Below are positions 62,541 to 64,000 of a stretch of 64,000 nt of DNA, piece by piece. Position 1 is the stretch's first letter; each line of letters begins with the position of its first letter. Source of the stretch: Bradyrhizobium liaoningense (lineage in GTDB: Bacteria; Pseudomonadota; Alphaproteobacteria; Rhizobiales; Xanthobacteraceae). Under the pieces are notes generated by a model. The model did no database searches, was not told the origin of the DNA, and worked only from the letters and a program-made list of their open reading frames with translations. Location of the stretch: the NCBI RefSeq assembly GCF_018130825.1, contig NZ_JAFCJS010000001.1, positions 1,116,001 through 1,180,000 on the forward strand, written 5' to 3'. The position numbers and the translations under genes were made by a program.

Positions 62541-63710
62541 ATGGGGTCGATCGATAGGTATATTTTCCGCACGACGCTGGCGTCGTTTGCGCTGGTCCTG
62601 GTCAGCCTCACCGGCGTGATCTGGATTACGCAGGCGTTGCGCGGCATCGACCTGATGACGAGCCAAGGTCAGACCATCCTTACCTTCCTCGGCATCACCA
62701 GCCTCGTCATTCCGGCGCTGGTCCTGATCATCTCGCCGATCGCGCTGATGATCGCGATCTCGCACACGCTGAACAAGCTCGCGACCGATTCCGAGATCAT
62801 CGTGATGAATGCCGCCGGCTTCTCGCCGTTCCGGCTGTTCTATCCGTTCTTCTACGCCACCTGCGTGGTGGCGGCGCTGGTCGCCTTCATCGCGGCCTAT
62901 CTGGCGCCCGACGGCATGCGGCGGATCAAGCAGTGGGACGCCGAGATCACCGCCGACGTGCTCACCAACATCCTCCAGCCCGGCCGCTTCGCCCAGCTCG
63001 ACAAGAACCTGACGATCCGGATCCGCGAGCGGCAGCCCGGCGGCATCCTGGCCGGCATCTTCATCGACGACCGCCGCGATCCGAACGAGCGCGTCTCGAT
63101 CGTCGCCGAGCAGGGCGAGGTCGTGAAGAACGAGAACGGCTCGTTCCTGGTGCTGAAGGACGGCAACCTGCAGCGCTTCGAGGCCGGCAAGCGCGATCCC
63201 GCGCTGGTGGCGTTCGGGCGCTACGGCTTCGACATGTCGAAGTTCGGCAATCAGGGCCGTGACGTCACCCTCGGCATCCGCGAGCGCTATCTCTGGGAGC
63301 TGTTCTCGCCATCCGAGGACGATCCCGTCTACAAGCAGATTCCCGGGCAGTTCCGCTCAGCCCTGCACGACAGCCTGCTCGCGCCGGTCTATCCCTTTGC
63401 CTTTGCGGTGCTGACCTTCGCCTTCCTGGGTGCGCCTCGCACCACCCGCCAGAGCCGCAACTTCTCGATCGGCTCCTCGATCTTCGCGGTGTTCGGCCTG
63501 CGCATGGCCGGCTTCGCCTGCTCGGTGATGGCGGTGAAATCGCCGGGGGCTGTGCTCGTTCAATACGCGATGGTCATCGGCGCCATCGGCATCGGGCTGT
63601 GGATGATCATCGGCGGCATCGTGGTCGAACCGCCTCCCCGCCTCGTGGAGGCCATCAACAGGTCCAACGCACGCATTGCGCGGCTGTTCGGACGGCCGGC
63701 CACAGCATGA
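62541..63710 (+). CDS. lptF: LPS export permease LptF
   Basis: A 389-residue inner-membrane component of the Lpt lipopolysaccharide bridge. It starts MGSIDRYIFRTTLASFALVLVSLTGVIWITQALRGIDL, the standard helix 1. Helices 2-3 follow (LIISPIALMIAISHTLNKLATDSEIIVMNAAGFSP), then a periplasmic beta-jellyroll (about 135-270) and helices 4-6. Its stop overlaps the lptG start by 4 bases. Works with LptG, LptB and LptC to extract LPS from the membrane. Confidence 0.95.
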   Translation: MGSIDRYIFRTTLASFALVLVSLTGVIWITQALRGIDLMTSQGQTILTFLGITSLVIPALVLIISPIALMIAISHTLNKLATDSEIIVMNAAGFSPFRLFYPFFYATCVVAALVAFIAAYLAPDGMRRIKQWDAEITADVLTNILQPGRFAQLDKNLTIRIRERQPGGILAGIFIDDRRDPNERVSIVAEQGEVVKNENGSFLVLKDGNLQRFEAGKRDPALVAFGRYGFDMSKFGNQGRDVTLGIRERYLWELFSPSEDDPVYKQIPGQFRSALHDSLLAPVYPFAFAVLTFAFLGAPRTTRQSRNFSIGSSIFAVFGLRMAGFACSVMAVKSPGAVLVQYAMVIGAIGIGLWMIIGGIVVEPPPRLVEAINRSNARIARLFGRPATA

Positions 63711-64000
63711 GCATGCTCACCAACACACTCGGGCGCTATTTCGCCGGCCGCTTCGTCGTCGCGGCGCTCGGCGTGTTCGCGAGCATTTTCCTGCTGCTGG
63801 TGCTGGTCGACTACATCGAGATGGTGCGCAAGACTTCCGGCCTTGCATCCGCCTCCGCGATCATGGTGGCCGAGACCTCGCTCTTCCGGGTGCCGCAGCT
63901 TCTGGAGAAGCTGACGCCGTTCTGCATGCTGATCGGCGCCATGACCTGCTATCTCGCCCTCTCCCGCCGGCTCGAGCTCGTTGTGGCGCGCGCCGCCGGC
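63707..64000 (+). CDS. lptG: LPS export permease LptG, N-terminal part
   Basis: The first 98 codons of LptG; the window ends inside the gene. Visible are MSMLTNTLGRYFAGRFVVAALGVFASIFLLLVLVDYIEMVRKTSG (helix 1) and LTPFCMLIGAMTCYLALSRRLELVVARAAG (helices 2-3, with the conserved arginine-rich turn). ATG 63707 overlaps the lptF stop as ATGA, so the two are translated together. Confidence 0.95.
   Translation, partial: MSMLTNTLGRYFAGRFVVAALGVFASIFLLLVLVDYIEMVRKTSGLASASAIMVAETSLFRVPQLLEKLTPFCMLIGAMTCYLALSRRLELVVARAAG

Overview
The window is a chromosomal segment of a high-GC alphaproteobacterium, most likely Bradyrhizobium or a close relative (Nitrobacteraceae). This rests on the housekeeping gene content (purMN, hda, ppk-ppx, rnd, aspS, ndk, holC, pepA, lptFG), on codon use, and on several families of intergenic palindromic repeats that I recognise from that group. 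It is a recollection-based assignment, not a database match. No rRNA, tRNA, CRISPR array, prophage or classical insertion sequence was seen. The only transposase-like gene is a REP-associated tyrosine transposase (RAYT).

Region 1 (1-6.8 kb) is metal and siderophore uptake: a BtuF-like binding protein without a signal peptide, an AraC regulator, a TonB-dependent siderophore receptor, a PepSY membrane protein and a tiny membrane protein. A hotdog thioesterase precedes it. Region 2 (6.9-11.4 kb) is a flavoenzyme cluster: an NtaA/SnaA/DszA-type FMN monooxygenase, its flavin reductase, an AraC regulator on the other strand, and an acyl-CoA-dehydrogenase-fold protein that looks like nitroalkane oxidase (Asp385-Arg392 in place of the dehydrogenase Glu). 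The two plus-strand promoters share a gapless 56-bp block pattern, so the four genes look like one regulon for oxidising a nitrogen- or sulfur-containing compound. Region 3 (11.4-14.3 kb) is a tryptophan-to-anthranilate kynurenine operon with an HGGxW-type formamidase.

Region 4 (14.5-29.8 kb) is mixed: an M20 deacylase, a PNPOx-family protein divergent from a MocR/PdxR-type regulator, several small secreted proteins, CreA, an L,D-transpeptidase with a degenerate second domain, a frameshifted glutathione peroxidase, a polysaccharide deacetylase, a DHFR-like protein, DoxX, malic enzyme with a phosphotransacetylase tail, and a large anchored periplasmic protein. Region 5 (29.9-38.3 kb) holds aspS, selO, the RAYT gene with its REP hairpins, and a phosphate-scavenging operon (GpdQ-like phosphodiesterase plus ugpA-ugpE-ugpB) behind a Pho-box-like site. 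Its ATPase gene is not in the window.

Region 6 (38.5-46 kb) has rnd, a class III aminotransferase, an operon of two GNAT-like proteins with an isochorismatase-fold protein that lacks the nucleophilic Cys, a divergent LysR regulator and a small autotransporter with a Thr-Pro repeat. Region 7 (46.3-64 kb) is mostly core: cspA, purM-purN, a CDP-alcohol phosphatidyltransferase with hda, ppk-ppx behind a clear Pho box, terC, ndk, an ABC-F ATPase, a Bug-type binding protein, a lipoprotein, pepA-holC, and lptF-lptG, the last cut by the window end. The two Pho-type sites tie polyphosphate metabolism and glycerophosphodiester uptake to one phosphate-starvation response.
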